Of a stretch of DNA of 64,000 nt, positions 55,102 to 63,407 are shown in pieces. A program made the position numbers and the translations under genes. Origin of the DNA: Candidatus Microthrix parvicella Bio17-1 (lineage in GTDB: Bacteria; Actinomycetota; Acidimicrobiia; Acidimicrobiales; Microtrichaceae); contig NZ_AMPG01000004.1 in assembly GCF_000299415.1 (NCBI RefSeq), forward strand, positions 185,231-249,230, given 5' to 3'. Numbering within the stretch: position 1 is the stretch's first letter; every line of letters begins with the position of its first letter. The notes under the pieces were generated by a model. It was not told the DNA's origin and did not search any database. It was given only the letters and a program-made list of their open reading frames with translations.

Positions 55102-55104
55102 ACC

Positions 55105-55134
55105 TTCACATGACACGACGGCGGTCGCTATGCT
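55105..55134 (+). promoter_or_regulatory. Putative pgsA promoter
   Basis: TTCACA at 55105-55110 and TATGCT at 55129-55134 are 18 bases apart. A leader of about 25 bases with GAGGGGAGA as ribosome site leads to pgsA. This is one of the more canonical promoters in the window. Confidence 0.5.
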
Positions 55135-55166
55135 TGCAAAAGTAAGCACCCCGAGGGGAGAAACCC

Positions 55167-55859
55167 ATGTTCGACGGAAACTTCCGTCCCCAGGTCGAGG
55201 CCAAGCTCAAGCCTGTTGGCCATCAGATCAAGCGCACCGGCATCACCGCCGACCACCTGACCATCGCCGGCCTGGTCATGGCGGTCGCTGCGGCGGTCGT
55301 CATCAGCCTCGGCTGGTGGCATTTGGGGCTTCTGCTCGTCGTCCTCACCGGGGTGCCGGACCTGCTCGACGGCGCCGTCGCCAAAGCCTCGGGCACCGCC
55401 GGCCCCAGAGGTGCCTTCTTCGATTCGGTGGTCGACCGTGTCACCGACGCGCTGCTCTTTGGCGCCGTCGCAGTGAACTTCAGCCAGACCCGACCCAACT
55501 GGGTGTGGCTGCCGGTGGCGGTGCTGGCCAGCGCCTCCTGGGTGAGCTACATACGCGCCAAAGCCGAGTCGCTTGGCTTCGACGCCCGCGGCGGGCTGGT
55601 GGAGCGGGCCGAGCGCTTCGTGATCTTCCTGGTGGCGCTGCTGTTCCCCGTGCTGATGATCCCCGCGCTGCTCCTGATGGTGGTCCTCAACGTGGGTACC
55701 GCCGTTCAGCGCTTCGTCAAAGTATGGAAGCAGGCCTCCGCCGAGCGCCCCCCCACCTCCCGTCAGCGTCGCCGCCCCCGGCGCAGCGAGGCCACCATGG
55801 CCGAGCGTTGGCAGATCCGTCGGGACGCACGCGACCGCCGTCTGGCATCGCGCCGCTGA
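55167..55859 (+). CDS. pgsA: CDP-alcohol phosphatidyltransferase (phosphatidylinositol phosphate synthase type)
   Basis: A 230 aa membrane enzyme. The catalytic motif is PDLLDGAVAKASG, then GAFFDSVVDRVTD; these carry the four Asp that bind metals, with Lys in place of the usual Arg after Ala. About five transmembrane segments are visible. Its place before patA and pimA indicates synthesis of phosphatidylinositol phosphate, the base of PIMs. The last 35 residues are Arg-rich. Confidence 0.9.
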   Translation: MFDGNFRPQVEAKLKPVGHQIKRTGITADHLTIAGLVMAVAAAVVISLGWWHLGLLLVVLTGVPDLLDGAVAKASGTAGPRGAFFDSVVDRVTDALLFGAVAVNFSQTRPNWVWLPVAVLASASWVSYIRAKAESLGFDARGGLVERAERFVIFLVALLFPVLMIPALLLMVVLNVGTAVQRFVKVWKQASAERPPTSRQRRRPRRSEATMAERWQIRRDARDRRLASRR

Positions 55860-55903
55860 TCCAGAGCCACTTCGGTAGCCACATCAACGTGACGGTGCGC
55901 TGA

Positions 55904-56857
55904 ATGGTGCTGGGCATCTCCGTCCTCGACCTGTTCAAGGTGGGCACCCGCGCCGCCGGCCTCCTGCCCCGGCCGGGGGCCAACCTCATCTCCCAGGGTC
56001 TCGGCACCGCGGTGGCCCCGATTTTGGCCGAGCGTCGCCTGCTGATTCAGCGCAACCTCGACCGGGCCACAGGCCACACCCTCACGCCGTTGCGACGCCA
56101 GGCCCTCACCACTGCGGCGTTCCGGTCGTACGGACGCTATTGGGAGGACCTGCTCCGACTGCCCAACATGTCGATCGACGAGTTGGCGGCCAATTTCGAC
56201 AGTCGGGGACTGCATCATGTCGACGAGGCGCTCGCCACGGGCACCGGACCGATCCTGGCGCTGCCCCACGTTGGCAGGTGGGAGTGGGCGGCGGCGTGGC
56301 TCACCCGGGTGCACGGCGTGGAGGTGACCGCCGTGGTTGAAACGATCGAGCCGCCAGAGCTGTTCAGTTGGTTCCATGCCAAACGCCAGGCGCTGGGCAT
56401 CAACGTGGTGCCGCTGGGGCCCGCTGCGGTGGGTGCCATCAGCCGTGCGGTGAAGCAGGGCCACGTCGTCTGTCTGCTGTCGGACCGCGACATCGGTGGC
56501 GGCGGCCCAGAGGTGGAGTTCTTCGGTGAGCGCACGCGCCTGCCCGCCGGCCCGGTCACCATGGCGCTGCGCACCGGCGCAGCACTGCTGCCCGCCGCCG
56601 TCTATGAGACCGCCGGCAACCGTGTGCTTGGCGTGGTGCGGCCACCGATGGATCTCACCCGCGAGGGTCGATTGCGTTCCGACATTGCGCGTCTCACCCA
56701 GCACCTGGCCTACGAACTGGAGGAGCTCATTTCGGCTCACCCCGAGCAGTGGCACCTTCAGTCCGCCAACTGGCCGAGCGACATCGTGGCACTCCGCGCC
56801 GCCGGGTACTCGCCCGACCCGCTGCCCGGATCCAAGCCGATAGGGCCGGACAACTAG
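55904..56857 (+). CDS. patA: PIM acyltransferase PatA-like (lauroyl acyltransferase family)
   Basis: A 317 aa protein of the LpxL/HtrB acyltransferase fold. RSYGRYWEDLLRLP, ALPHVGRWEWAAAWL (the HxxxxE/D catalytic motif), LLSDRDIGGGGPEVEFFGE and LPAGPVTMALRTGA fit the mycobacterial enzyme that acylates mannose of PIM. The C-terminus has HPEQWHLQSANWP. It lies between pgsA and pimA, the same order as in mycobacteria. Confidence 0.9.
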   Translation: MVLGISVLDLFKVGTRAAGLLPRPGANLISQGLGTAVAPILAERRLLIQRNLDRATGHTLTPLRRQALTTAAFRSYGRYWEDLLRLPNMSIDELAANFDSRGLHHVDEALATGTGPILALPHVGRWEWAAAWLTRVHGVEVTAVVETIEPPELFSWFHAKRQALGINVVPLGPAAVGAISRAVKQGHVVCLLSDRDIGGGGPEVEFFGERTRLPAGPVTMALRTGAALLPAAVYETAGNRVLGVVRPPMDLTREGRLRSDIARLTQHLAYELEELISAHPEQWHLQSANWPSDIVALRAAGYSPDPLPGSKPIGPDN

Positions 56858-56860
56858 CCT
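56855..56860 (+). promoter_or_regulatory. Putative internal -10 box of pimA
   Basis: TAGCCT includes the patA stop codon and ends seven bases before the pimA ATG. No Shine-Dalgarno sequence is seen. Confidence 0.35.
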
Positions 56861-56867
56861 CTCGCCG

Positions 56868-57962
56868 ATGCGCATCGGTCTCGTCTGCCCCTACAGCCTG
56901 AGCGTGCCCGGTGGCGTGCAGGGCCAGGTGCTGGGCCTGGCCAGGGCGCTGCGACGACGGGGCCACGAGGTACGCGTGTTGGCGCCGTGCGATGGGCCGC
57001 CGCCCGAGCCGGGCGTGACCCCGTTGGGTGCGTCCATTCCGTTCGCCACCAACGGTTCGGTGGCGCCGCTGGCCCCGGACCTGTCGGCACAGCTGCGCGT
57101 GATGCGCGCCGTGTGGGACGAGGACTTCGATGTGTTGCACCTGCACGAACCGTTGGTGCCCGGCATCACCAACACGGCACTGGTGGTGAAACCCTGCCCG
57201 ATGGTCGGCACGTTCCACGCCTCGGGCGACTTCTCGGCCTACTCATCGTGGCTGCGGCCGCTGGGTTCCTGGGCCGTCCGGCGCCTGGACGTGCGCGTGG
57301 CCGTGTCGGACGACGCCCGCTCCACCGCAGGGGTGTGGTTCGACGACGACGACATGCTGGTGCTGTTCAACGCCGTGGACACCGAGGCGTTCGCCCGAGT
57401 CACCCCCCACGAGGCCGAGGGTCCCTCCATCTTCTTCGTGGGGCGTCATGAGACACGCAAGGGCCTTGCCGTCCTGCTGGAGGCCATGAAGCAGCTTCCC
57501 CAGGACGTCAGCCTGTGGGTGGCCGGCACCGGTCCGTTGACCGACGAGCTTCAGGCGTCCACGGTGGGCGACGATCGCATCGAGTGGCTTGGCCGCCTCA
57601 GCGACGCCGAGCGGGATGCGCGCATGGCCGGGGCCACCGTGTTCTGCGCACCTGCGATCGGTGGCGAGAGCTTCGGGGTCGTCCTGCTGGAGGCGATGGC
57701 GGCCGGTACGCCGGTGGTCGCCTCAAACATCCCCGGTTACACCAACGTGGGCACCCACGACCGCAACGCGCTCCTCGCCGAACCCGACGACCCCACCGCG
57801 CTGGCAAAGGCGCTCAACGCCGTGCTGGGCGACCAGGCGCTGGCGAAACGCCTGGTCGTGGCCGGCCATCGACGGGCCAACGCCTATTCCATGGAGCGCC
57901 TGGCCGCCTCCTACGAGCAGTTGTATCGGGACGCCATGGCTCGCACACCGGCCGCCGGTTAG
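56868..57962 (+). CDS. pimA: Phosphatidylinositol alpha-mannosyltransferase PimA-like
   Basis: A 364 aa GT-B glycosyltransferase of family GT4. It starts IGLVCPYSLSVPGGVQGQVL, has VLHLHEPLVPG, TFHASGDFSAYSSWLRPL, FVGRHETRKGLAVLLEA, and the donor motif APAIGGESFGVVLLEAMAAG. It would transfer the first mannose from GDP-mannose to phosphatidylinositol at the inner face of the membrane. It ends the PIM cluster. Confidence 0.92.
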   Translation: MRIGLVCPYSLSVPGGVQGQVLGLARALRRRGHEVRVLAPCDGPPPEPGVTPLGASIPFATNGSVAPLAPDLSAQLRVMRAVWDEDFDVLHLHEPLVPGITNTALVVKPCPMVGTFHASGDFSAYSSWLRPLGSWAVRRLDVRVAVSDDARSTAGVWFDDDDMLVLFNAVDTEAFARVTPHEAEGPSIFFVGRHETRKGLAVLLEAMKQLPQDVSLWVAGTGPLTDELQASTVGDDRIEWLGRLSDAERDARMAGATVFCAPAIGGESFGVVLLEAMAAGTPVVASNIPGYTNVGTHDRNALLAEPDDPTALAKALNAVLGDQALAKRLVVAGHRRANAYSMERLAASYEQLYRDAMARTPAAG

Positions 57963-57995
57963 GGAACACGCTTCGGGTGCAACGACAGCCCGGCG

Positions 57996-58001
57996 TAGGG
58001 T
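57996..58001 (+). promoter_or_regulatory. Putative trpB promoter -10 box
   Basis: TAGGGT lies 32 bases before the trpB GTG. A leader with CCAGGAGCACGG as ribosome site follows, so this gene is not leaderless. Confidence 0.4.
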
Positions 58002-58033
58002 GACGCCCGACTTCGAGCGTTCCAGGAGCACGG

Positions 58034-59200
58034 GTGACCACTACAACTCACATGGGCGATCCGGGTTCCACCGGTCGCTTTGGGGAATTTGGCGGCAGAT
58101 ATGTGCCCGAGACGCTGGTGCCGGCCTGCCAGCAGCTGGAGGCGGCGTTCCGTGACGCCTGGGCCGACGAGGCGTTCCGGTCCGAGCTCAACGGCCTCCT
58201 CACCGACTACGCCGGTCGCCCCAGCCCGCTCACCGAGGCCCACCGCCTGTCCGAGGAGCTGGGTTGCCGGGTGTTACTCAAGCGGGAGGACCTCAACCAC
58301 ACCGGCTCGCACAAGATCAACAACGTGCTGGGCCAGGCGCTGCTGGCACGGCGTATGGGCAAGTCCAAGCTGGTGGCCGAGACCGGTGCCGGTCAGCACG
58401 GCGTCGCCACCGCCACGGCAGCGGCGCTCATGGGCATGGAGTGTGTGGTCTACATGGGGGAGGTGGACATGGCTCGCCAGGAGCTCAACGTGTTTCGCAT
58501 GCGCCTGCTGGGCACGGAGGTGCGTCCCGCCCGCAGCGGCAGCCGCACCCTGAAGGACGCGGTCAACGAGGCGATGCGTTCGTGGGTGGCCACCGTCGAG
58601 TCCACCCACTACTGCCTGGGTTCGGTGATGGGCCCTCACCCGTATCCCTGGATGGTGCGTGAGTTTCACCGGGTGATCGGCGAGGAGGCGTATGCGCAGG
58701 TGCGAAAGCTCACCGGCGCCGACCCCGACGTGGTAACGGCCTGCGTCGGCGGCGGTTCAAACGCCGCCGGCATCTTCTCCGGGTTCGTCGACACCGATGC
58801 CGAGCTGGTTGGTGTGGAGCCCGCTGGTGGCGCCGCCATCGGCGGAGGGGCCGTCGGCGTGGTGCACGGCATGGCCTCGTATCTGAAGCAGGACGACGTC
58901 GGCCAGGTGGTCGAGGCCCAATCGATCTCGGCAGGTTTGGATTACCCGGGTGTCGGCCCCGAGCACAGCCATCTGGCCGCAGAGGGCCGGGCCCGTTACG
59001 TGCCGGTGACCGATGCGGAGGTCATCGAGGCGTTCCAGTTGCTCAGCCGCACCGAGGGGATCATCCCGGCGCTGGAGTCGGCCCATGCCCTCGCCTGGGT
59101 GTCCAAGGCCAGGTCCGAGCTGGCAGGCAAGACCGTGCTGGTCAATTTGTCGGGTAGGGGCGACAAGGACGTGGGCCAGATGATGGAGGTGCTCGGATGA
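58034..59200 (+). CDS. trpB: Tryptophan synthase beta chain
   Basis: A 388 aa PLP enzyme. It shows [16 protein letters not shown], the PLP Lys in [44 protein letters not shown] for phosphate binding, and [17 protein letters not shown]. It condenses indole and serine. No trpC precedes it, although trpC-trpB-trpA is common in actinobacteria. It overlaps trpA by four bases. Confidence 0.98.
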   Translation: MTTTTHMGDPGSTGRFGEFGGRYVPETLVPACQQLEAAFRDAWADEAFRSELNGLLTDYAGRPSPLTEAHRLSEELGCRVLLKREDLNHTGSHKINNVLGQALLARRMGKSKLVAETGAGQHGVATATAAALMGMECVVYMGEVDMARQELNVFRMRLLGTEVRPARSGSRTLKDAVNEAMRSWVATVESTHYCLGSVMGPHPYPWMVREFHRVIGEEAYAQVRKLTGADPDVVTACVGGGSNAAGIFSGFVDTDAELVGVEPAGGAAIGGGAVGVVHGMASYLKQDDVGQVVEAQSISAGLDYPGVGPEHSHLAAEGRARYVPVTDAEVIEAFQLLSRTEGIIPALESAHALAWVSKARSELAGKTVLVNLSGRGDKDVGQMMEVLG

Positions 59201-60015
59201 ACGCCCCGGACGCTTCAGCCCCAGAGCACCAGCACACGCCCGGACGGCTGGAGGCGGCGCTGCGGCGCCGCAGGGCCAACGGTGGCAAGGCACTCGTGCC
59301 GTACCTCACCGGCGGGCTGGGGGAGTGGGTGCCCACCGTCGAGGCCGTCGCCCAGGCCGGCGCCGATGCCATCGAGATCGGCGTGCCCTTCTCCGACCCG
59401 GTGATGGATGGCCCCACCATTCAGGCCGCCTCCGACCAGGCGCTCAGGGAAGGCGCGCTGCCCTACGAGGTGATCGAGGCCGCGGGCGCCGCCGACGTGG
59501 GCATTCCGCTCGCTGTCATGACCTATTACAACCTGGTGTTCCGCCCTGGTGTCACGAGGTTTGCGGGCGAGTTGGCCCGCGCCGGCATTGCCGGGGCCAT
59601 CCTGCCCGACCTTCCCCTGGACGAGGCCGGCCCGTGGATTGCGGCCGCCGACGGGGCGGGTGTCGAGACTGTGCTGCTGGCTGCACCCACCACCCCCGAT
59701 GAGCGTCTCCAGCGCATCGCCGACCGGTCCAGAGGCTTTCTCTACGCAGTCGGGCTGCTCGGAGTCACCGGGGAGCGGGCCAGCCTGGCCGACTCCGCCA
59801 AGGAGATCGCCCGGAGGGCCAAGGCCATCACCGACCTGCCTGTGCTGGTGGGCGTTGGGGTGTCCACACCACAGCAGGCGGTGGAGGTGTGCGAGGTGGC
59901 CGACGGTGTCGTGGTTGGTTCGGCCTTCGTTCGCACGGTGTTGGAGGGTGGATCGCCCGACCAGGTGGCCGAACAGGTCGCCACATTCCGCGATGCACTC
60001 GATCGAGGCGCCTGA
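59197..60015 (+). CDS. trpA: Tryptophan synthase alpha chain
   Basis: A 272 aa TIM barrel that releases indole from indole-glycerol phosphate. [20 protein letters not shown], the catalytic Glu in [29 protein letters not shown] (catalytic Asp) and [15 protein letters not shown] are all intact. The N-terminal 20 residues are an extension rich in Ala and Pro. It is coupled to trpB. Confidence 0.97.
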   Translation: MNAPDASAPEHQHTPGRLEAALRRRRANGGKALVPYLTGGLGEWVPTVEAVAQAGADAIEIGVPFSDPVMDGPTIQAASDQALREGALPYEVIEAAGAADVGIPLAVMTYYNLVFRPGVTRFAGELARAGIAGAILPDLPLDEAGPWIAAADGAGVETVLLAAPTTPDERLQRIADRSRGFLYAVGLLGVTGERASLADSAKEIARRAKAITDLPVLVGVGVSTPQQAVEVCEVADGVVVGSAFVRTVLEGGSPDQVAEQVATFRDALDRGA

Positions 60016-60306
60016 TGGCGACCGCTGGTCTCCGCATGTTTCAGCGGTCCCTTCCCTGCCCGCTGACGGCCTGATGCCCCGGATTCCTTGTGCCCGTAGG
60101 GCTCTCGCAACCCGGTGGGTTCCAGAACCCGCCCGAAACTGTTAGAGTTACACCGTTGTCATTCACCTTCGCGATTCAGTGGATTCCGGGCGGTTGCCCA
60201 GGTCCCGGGTTGCGAAACGTGGCGGGCGGCGCAATAGGGTCACATTGACCCCGAACCAAGTCGGTTCGTACACGATTCAAGCGGACGAACCGCTGAGGAG
60301 GCACCC
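60016..60306 (+). promoter_or_regulatory. Long upstream region and putative promoter of the HU gene
   Basis: This 291-base gap has no coding frame that I accept. TTGCGA at 60210-60215 and TAGGGT at 60235-60240 are 19 bases apart and give a leader of about 60 bases with GAGGAGG close to the ATG. A second -10-like TAGAGT lies at 60144-60149. A strong promoter is expected for an abundant nucleoid protein. Confidence 0.45.
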
Positions 60307-60597
60307 ATGAACAAGAGTGAACTGGTCTCGACCATCGCCCGTCGCACCGAGTTGTCCGAGAAGGACGTCAACGCAGTGCTCGGCGAGTTCATCACCGTCG
60401 TCGGCGAGGTGGTTGCGAAGGGCACCGACAAGCTGACCATCCCCGGCTTCATCTCCTTCGAGCAGACCGAGCGCAAGGCTCGCATGGGCCGCAACCCGCA
60501 GACCGGCGAGCAGATCCAGGTCCCGGCCACCAAGGCCGTGAAGATCTCAGCTGGTTCCAAGCTGAAGAAGGTTGCCAAGGGCGAGGTTCAGCCCTGA
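60307..60597 (+). CDS. hup: HU family DNA-binding protein
   Basis: A 96 aa protein that bends DNA. MNKSELVSTIARRTELSEKD, LTIPGFISFEQTERKARMGR (with the DNA-contacting arm GRNPQTGEQIQVPATKAVK) and the C-terminal GSKLKKVAKG are typical. It lacks the long Lys/Ala-rich tail of mycobacterial HupB. The ribosome site GAGGAGG lies seven bases before the ATG. Confidence 0.97.
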   Translation: MNKSELVSTIARRTELSEKDVNAVLGEFITVVGEVVAKGTDKLTIPGFISFEQTERKARMGRNPQTGEQIQVPATKAVKISAGSKLKKVAKGEVQP

Positions 60598-60638
60598 TCG
60601 CCCGGGGCCGTTCAGGCCTCGAATGCGAGTGATTCAAC

Positions 60639-60668
60639 CCGATGGGAGCGCTTCGGCGCTCCCATCGG
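60639..60668. terminator. Perfect bidirectional hairpin after hup
   Basis: Thirteen bases, CCGATGGGAGCGC, pair perfectly with GCGCTCCCATCGG around a TTCG tetraloop. It lies between the converging HU gene and the small membrane gene. There is no T-run on either side. Confidence 0.8.
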
Positions 60669-60688
60669 CGCGTCCAAGGAGGTGTGGG

Positions 60689-60808
60689 TCAGTCGCCGAA
60701 GGGTGCGGTGTCCGGGTTGAAGTCGGCCAGGTTGCGCCGAAACATGATCTCTCTGGCCACAAATATGGTCAGCAGGGCCAACAACAACACCTTCAGTCCA
60801 CGGCTCAC
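60689..60808 (-). CDS. 39-residue single-pass membrane protein
   Basis: From GTG at 60808 this reads SRGLKVLLLALLTIFVAREI and then MFRRNLADFNPDTAPFGD. It has one hydrophobic helix, a basic patch and a polar tail. The build resembles the small actinobacterial DUF6893-type proteins, though I cannot confirm a match. A longer reading upstream crosses the tRNA-Leu antisense and is an artefact. No clear ribosome site is present. Confidence 0.5.
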   Translation of the reverse strand: MSRGLKVLLLALLTIFVAREIMFRRNLADFNPDTAPFGD

Positions 60809-60928
60809 GGGCCAGATGGTAGTCAATGGATGTGGCCATGCCGACGACCGTGGGTCGATGGTGCACGGCACAGCGGTTCTCGGTGGTGGCCGAGCGCTCC
60901 GTCGGGCTACCATCGGCGCTCCACCCAA

Positions 60929-61011
60929 GCCCGGGTGGCGGAATGGCAGACGCGGGGGATTCAAAATCCCTTGTCCGAAAGGGCGTGTGGGTTCAAGTCC
61001 CACCCCGGGCA
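60929..61011 (+). tRNA. tRNA-Leu (anticodon CAA)
   Basis: The acceptor stem GCCCGGG (60929-60935) pairs with CCCGGGC (61004-61010), with A as discriminator. The anticodon stem GGGGA/TCCCT holds loop TTCAAAA, giving CAA at 60962-60964. The long variable arm TTGTCCGAAAGGGCGTG fits a class II tRNA, and the T arm has GTTCAAG. CCA is not encoded. Confidence 0.95.
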
Positions 61012-61051
61012 CTCAAGCAACGATCGGCTTGCCTGACGGCAGCCCGCCAGC

Positions 61052-61153
61052 CTACTCGAGTTGGCTGCCGTCGGGGCGGGTGGTGTGCCATTTGCCGTCC
61101 GGGGTTCGTTGGATCCGGAAGCCCTTTTGCTTCCAGCGGTTGTGTTTGCCACA
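61052..61153 (-). pseudogene. C-terminal fragment of an HNH endonuclease (DUF222-type) gene
   Basis: On the minus strand the bases read CGKHNRWKQKGFRIQRT, then PDGKWHTTRPDGSQLE and a TAG stop at 61052-61054. This closely resembles the usual tail of actinobacterial DUF222/HNH endonucleases (CGxHNRxK...WHTxRPDGT). Upstream, the frame runs straight into the first ATTATGCCGAA repeat of the recombinase element. The rest of the gene is therefore missing on this side and may lie beyond the far end of the element. A 10-base inverted repeat (61035-61044 with 61063-61072) spans its stop codon. Confidence 0.6.
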
Positions 61154-61236
61154 TTATGCCGAATCCGTGATTATGCCGAACAGTGGTGCGGATGTGTTGG
61201 TGAGCGCGGAGTTTGGGTTGTCGTGTTCGGCATAAT
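61153..61236. repeat. Terminal recombinase-site repeats of the RIT element
   Basis: The 11-mer ATTATGCCGAA occurs directly at 61153-61163 and 61170-61180 (17 bases apart), and inverted at 61226-61236 (TTCGGCATAAT). Their position outside the first recombinase gene fits binding sites at the left end of the element. Confidence 0.75.
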
Positions 61237-61258
61237 CCTGGGGTTCTGATCGAGGCTT

Positions 61259-61278
61259 CCTGTCCGCTATTGGACAGG
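61259..61278 (+). promoter_or_regulatory. Hairpin covering the ritA ribosome site
   Basis: CCTGTCC (61259-61265) pairs perfectly with GGACAGG (61272-61278) around GCTATT. The right arm overlaps AGGAG, the likely ribosome site of the ATG at 61288. It may limit translation of the first recombinase. Confidence 0.45.
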
Positions 61279-61287
61279 AGAGTGACG

Positions 61288-62484
61288 ATGAGTGGTCCGT
61301 TGGATGTTCGGGTGTGTGGCCCGTTGGTCCCGTTTCGGGATGGTTTCGTTGAGGAGCTGGGCCGGAGTGGCTATACGCCGTTGTCGGCTGCGAATCAGGT
61401 GCGTTTGTTCGCGCATGTGAGCCGGTGGATGGCCTCTGGTGGTCTCGATGTTGAGGCGCTTTGCGAAGCTGAGGCTGAGTTGTTCCTGGCTGATCGGCGT
61501 GCTGAGGGCTACACGTCGTTTCATTCGTTGAGGGCGTTGGAGCCGCTGTTGGGGTTTCTGCGGTCGGTTGGTGCGATACCGGAGCGGGTTGTGGTTGGCC
61601 CGGTCGGCCCGGTTGAGGAACTGGTTGACGGATACCGGTGTTGGTTGGTTGAGGAACGGGCGCTGACGGTCAGCACGGTCGAACGGCGTGTGCGAACAGC
61701 TTGGTTGTTCCTGGGGTCGACCGGTGTCGACGTCGACGTTTTGGAAGCGGGTGATGTTCACCGGTTTGTGGGCCGTGAGTGTCCTGAGCGGAGTGTTGGC
61801 ACAGCAAAGCTGTTGGTGTCCGATACCCGTTCGTTTCTGCGGTTTTTGTTCGCAGCTGGTTGGACGTCGGTTGATTTGTCGACGGCGGTTCCGGGGGTTG
61901 CGGGCTGGCGGGGCGCGGCGTTGCCCAAGGCGGTGGCATCCGAGATGGTTGCGGCGTTGTTGGCGGGGTGTGACCGGACCACTGTCGCCGGACGGCGTGA
62001 CTACGCGGTTTTGGTGTTGTTGTCACGGCTGGGGTTGCGGGCTGGTGAGGTGGCCGGGTTGTGTTTGGAGGACATCGATTGGGACGCCGGGGAGATCACG
62101 GTGACCGGCAAAGGGGTCCGGGTTGAACGGCTCCCGCTCCCAGCAGATGTGGGGGAGGCCATTGTCGGCTATCTGGCTCACGGTCGACGCCCGACAACGG
62201 ACCGGAACGTGTTTCTGAGGCTGCTGGCACCTCACGGACCAATGACAAGAGGTGCTGTGCAAGGGGTTGTGGGGCAAGCGTGTGAGCGGGCCGGGATCGA
62301 ACGATTCGGCCCTCACCGGCTGCGACATAGTGCTGCGACCGACATGTTGGGGGCCGGTGCCGCACTCGCCGAGGTCGGCCAGGTTCTCCGTCACCGAAGC
62401 ATGTCGACCACCGCGATCTACGCCAAATGCGACCTCGAGGCGTTGCGTTCGTTGGCGATGGTCTGGCCCGGAGGTGCCCGATGA
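61288..62484 (+). CDS. RIT tyrosine recombinase A
   Basis: A 398 aa tyrosine recombinase. The N-terminal DNA-binding part spans residues 1-210. Catalytic residues are visible: Arg251 in LGLRAGEVAGL, Lys275 in TGKGVR, His343-Arg346 in PHRLRHSAATDML, His369 in LRHRSM, and the nucleophile Tyr378 in TAIYAK. It acts with the next two recombinases on the ends of the element. The coding strand is unusually rich in G and T (for example many TTG and GTT codons), unlike its neighbours. ATG at 61288 follows AGGAG. Confidence 0.9.
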   Translation: MSGPLDVRVCGPLVPFRDGFVEELGRSGYTPLSAANQVRLFAHVSRWMASGGLDVEALCEAEAELFLADRRAEGYTSFHSLRALEPLLGFLRSVGAIPERVVVGPVGPVEELVDGYRCWLVEERALTVSTVERRVRTAWLFLGSTGVDVDVLEAGDVHRFVGRECPERSVGTAKLLVSDTRSFLRFLFAAGWTSVDLSTAVPGVAGWRGAALPKAVASEMVAALLAGCDRTTVAGRRDYAVLVLLSRLGLRAGEVAGLCLEDIDWDAGEITVTGKGVRVERLPLPADVGEAIVGYLAHGRRPTTDRNVFLRLLAPHGPMTRGAVQGVVGQACERAGIERFGPHRLRHSAATDMLGAGAALAEVGQVLRHRSMSTTAIYAKCDLEALRSLAMVWPGGAR

Positions 62485-63407
62485 GTGACCTCCATGGTGC
62501 TGTCGATGACTACCTCACGCTCCGACGTTCGTTGGGCCACAAACTCGAACGACATAACCGTCTTCTCCACGACTTCGTCGAGTTTCTCCACGGCCGCGAG
62601 ACCACCACGATCACAACCACCCTGGCCGTCGAGTGGGCAACCATGCCCGCCGAAGCGCAGCCCGACTGGTGGGCGACCCGGCTCGGGGTGGTCCGCGTGT
62701 TCGCGAAACATCATCAGGCGACCGACCCGGCCACCGAGGTTCCTCCCGCCGATGTGTTCCCGGCGCACTCCCGGCGGGCCGAGCCGTTCATCTACACCGA
62801 CACCCAGATCCGTGCGCTGCTCGCCGCGGCCGACAAGATCCACACACCGTTGAAAGCCGCAACGTATGGGACGTTGATCGGCCTGTTGGCGGTGACCGGG
62901 ATGCGGGTCGGTGAGGCGATCCGCCTTGACCGCACCGATTTCGATCCGGACTCGGGGGTGCTCACGATCCGTGACACCAAGTTCGGGAAGACCCGCCGGA
63001 TTCCGTTGCATCCAAGCACCACCGACGCGCTCGTCGCCTACAGCCAGCTTCGGGACACCACCCTGAGCACCAAGCGGTGTGAGGCGTTGTTCGTCTCGAC
63101 GGTCGGGACCCGGCTCTTCTATGAGAACGTTCACCCCAACTTTCAGCGTCTCACCAGGGACGCCGGGATCACCGCACGGTCGGAACGTTGCCGGCCCCGC
63201 ATCCACTGTCTCCGCCACACGTTCGCTGTGGTGACCCTGACCGGCTGGTATCGAGATGGCCTCAACATCGATTCGCGTGTCCACCTGTTGTCGACCTACC
63301 TCGGCCACACCGAGCCGTCGTCGACCTACTGGTATTTGGAGGCCACACCCGAACTTCTCGGGTTCGCAGCAGACCGACTCGAAGCAGCCGCGGGGGTGCT
63401 CTCATGA
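62481..63407 (+). CDS. RIT tyrosine recombinase B
   Basis: A 308 aa tyrosine recombinase from ATG at 62481, overlapping A by four bases. Residues 1-100 are the core-binding domain. Catalytic residues are Arg142 in TGMRVGEAIRL, Lys167 or Lys170 in TKFGKTRRIPL, His242-Arg245 in IHCLRHTFAVV, His276 in YLGHTE, and Tyr285 in STYWYLEATP. It keeps a full active site. It must work with its partners in cis, by analogy with other RIT elements. Confidence 0.92.
   Translation: MSDLHGAVDDYLTLRRSLGHKLERHNRLLHDFVEFLHGRETTTITTTLAVEWATMPAEAQPDWWATRLGVVRVFAKHHQATDPATEVPPADVFPAHSRRAEPFIYTDTQIRALLAAADKIHTPLKAATYGTLIGLLAVTGMRVGEAIRLDRTDFDPDSGVLTIRDTKFGKTRRIPLHPSTTDALVAYSQLRDTTLSTKRCEALFVSTVGTRLFYENVHPNFQRLTRDAGITARSERCRPRIHCLRHTFAVVTLTGWYRDGLNIDSRVHLLSTYLGHTEPSSTYWYLEATPELLGFAADRLEAAAGVLS

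Noticed and set aside
60689..61012. A 107-residue minus-strand protein beginning MPGVGLEPTRPFGQGIL
   Set aside because: This start is the well-known false translation of the antisense strand of a tRNA gene; only the last 39 residues are kept as a possible small gene.
61061..61249. A 62-residue plus-strand protein between the tRNA and recombinase A
   Set aside because: It crosses the HNH tail and the terminal repeats in a frame with no recognisable content.
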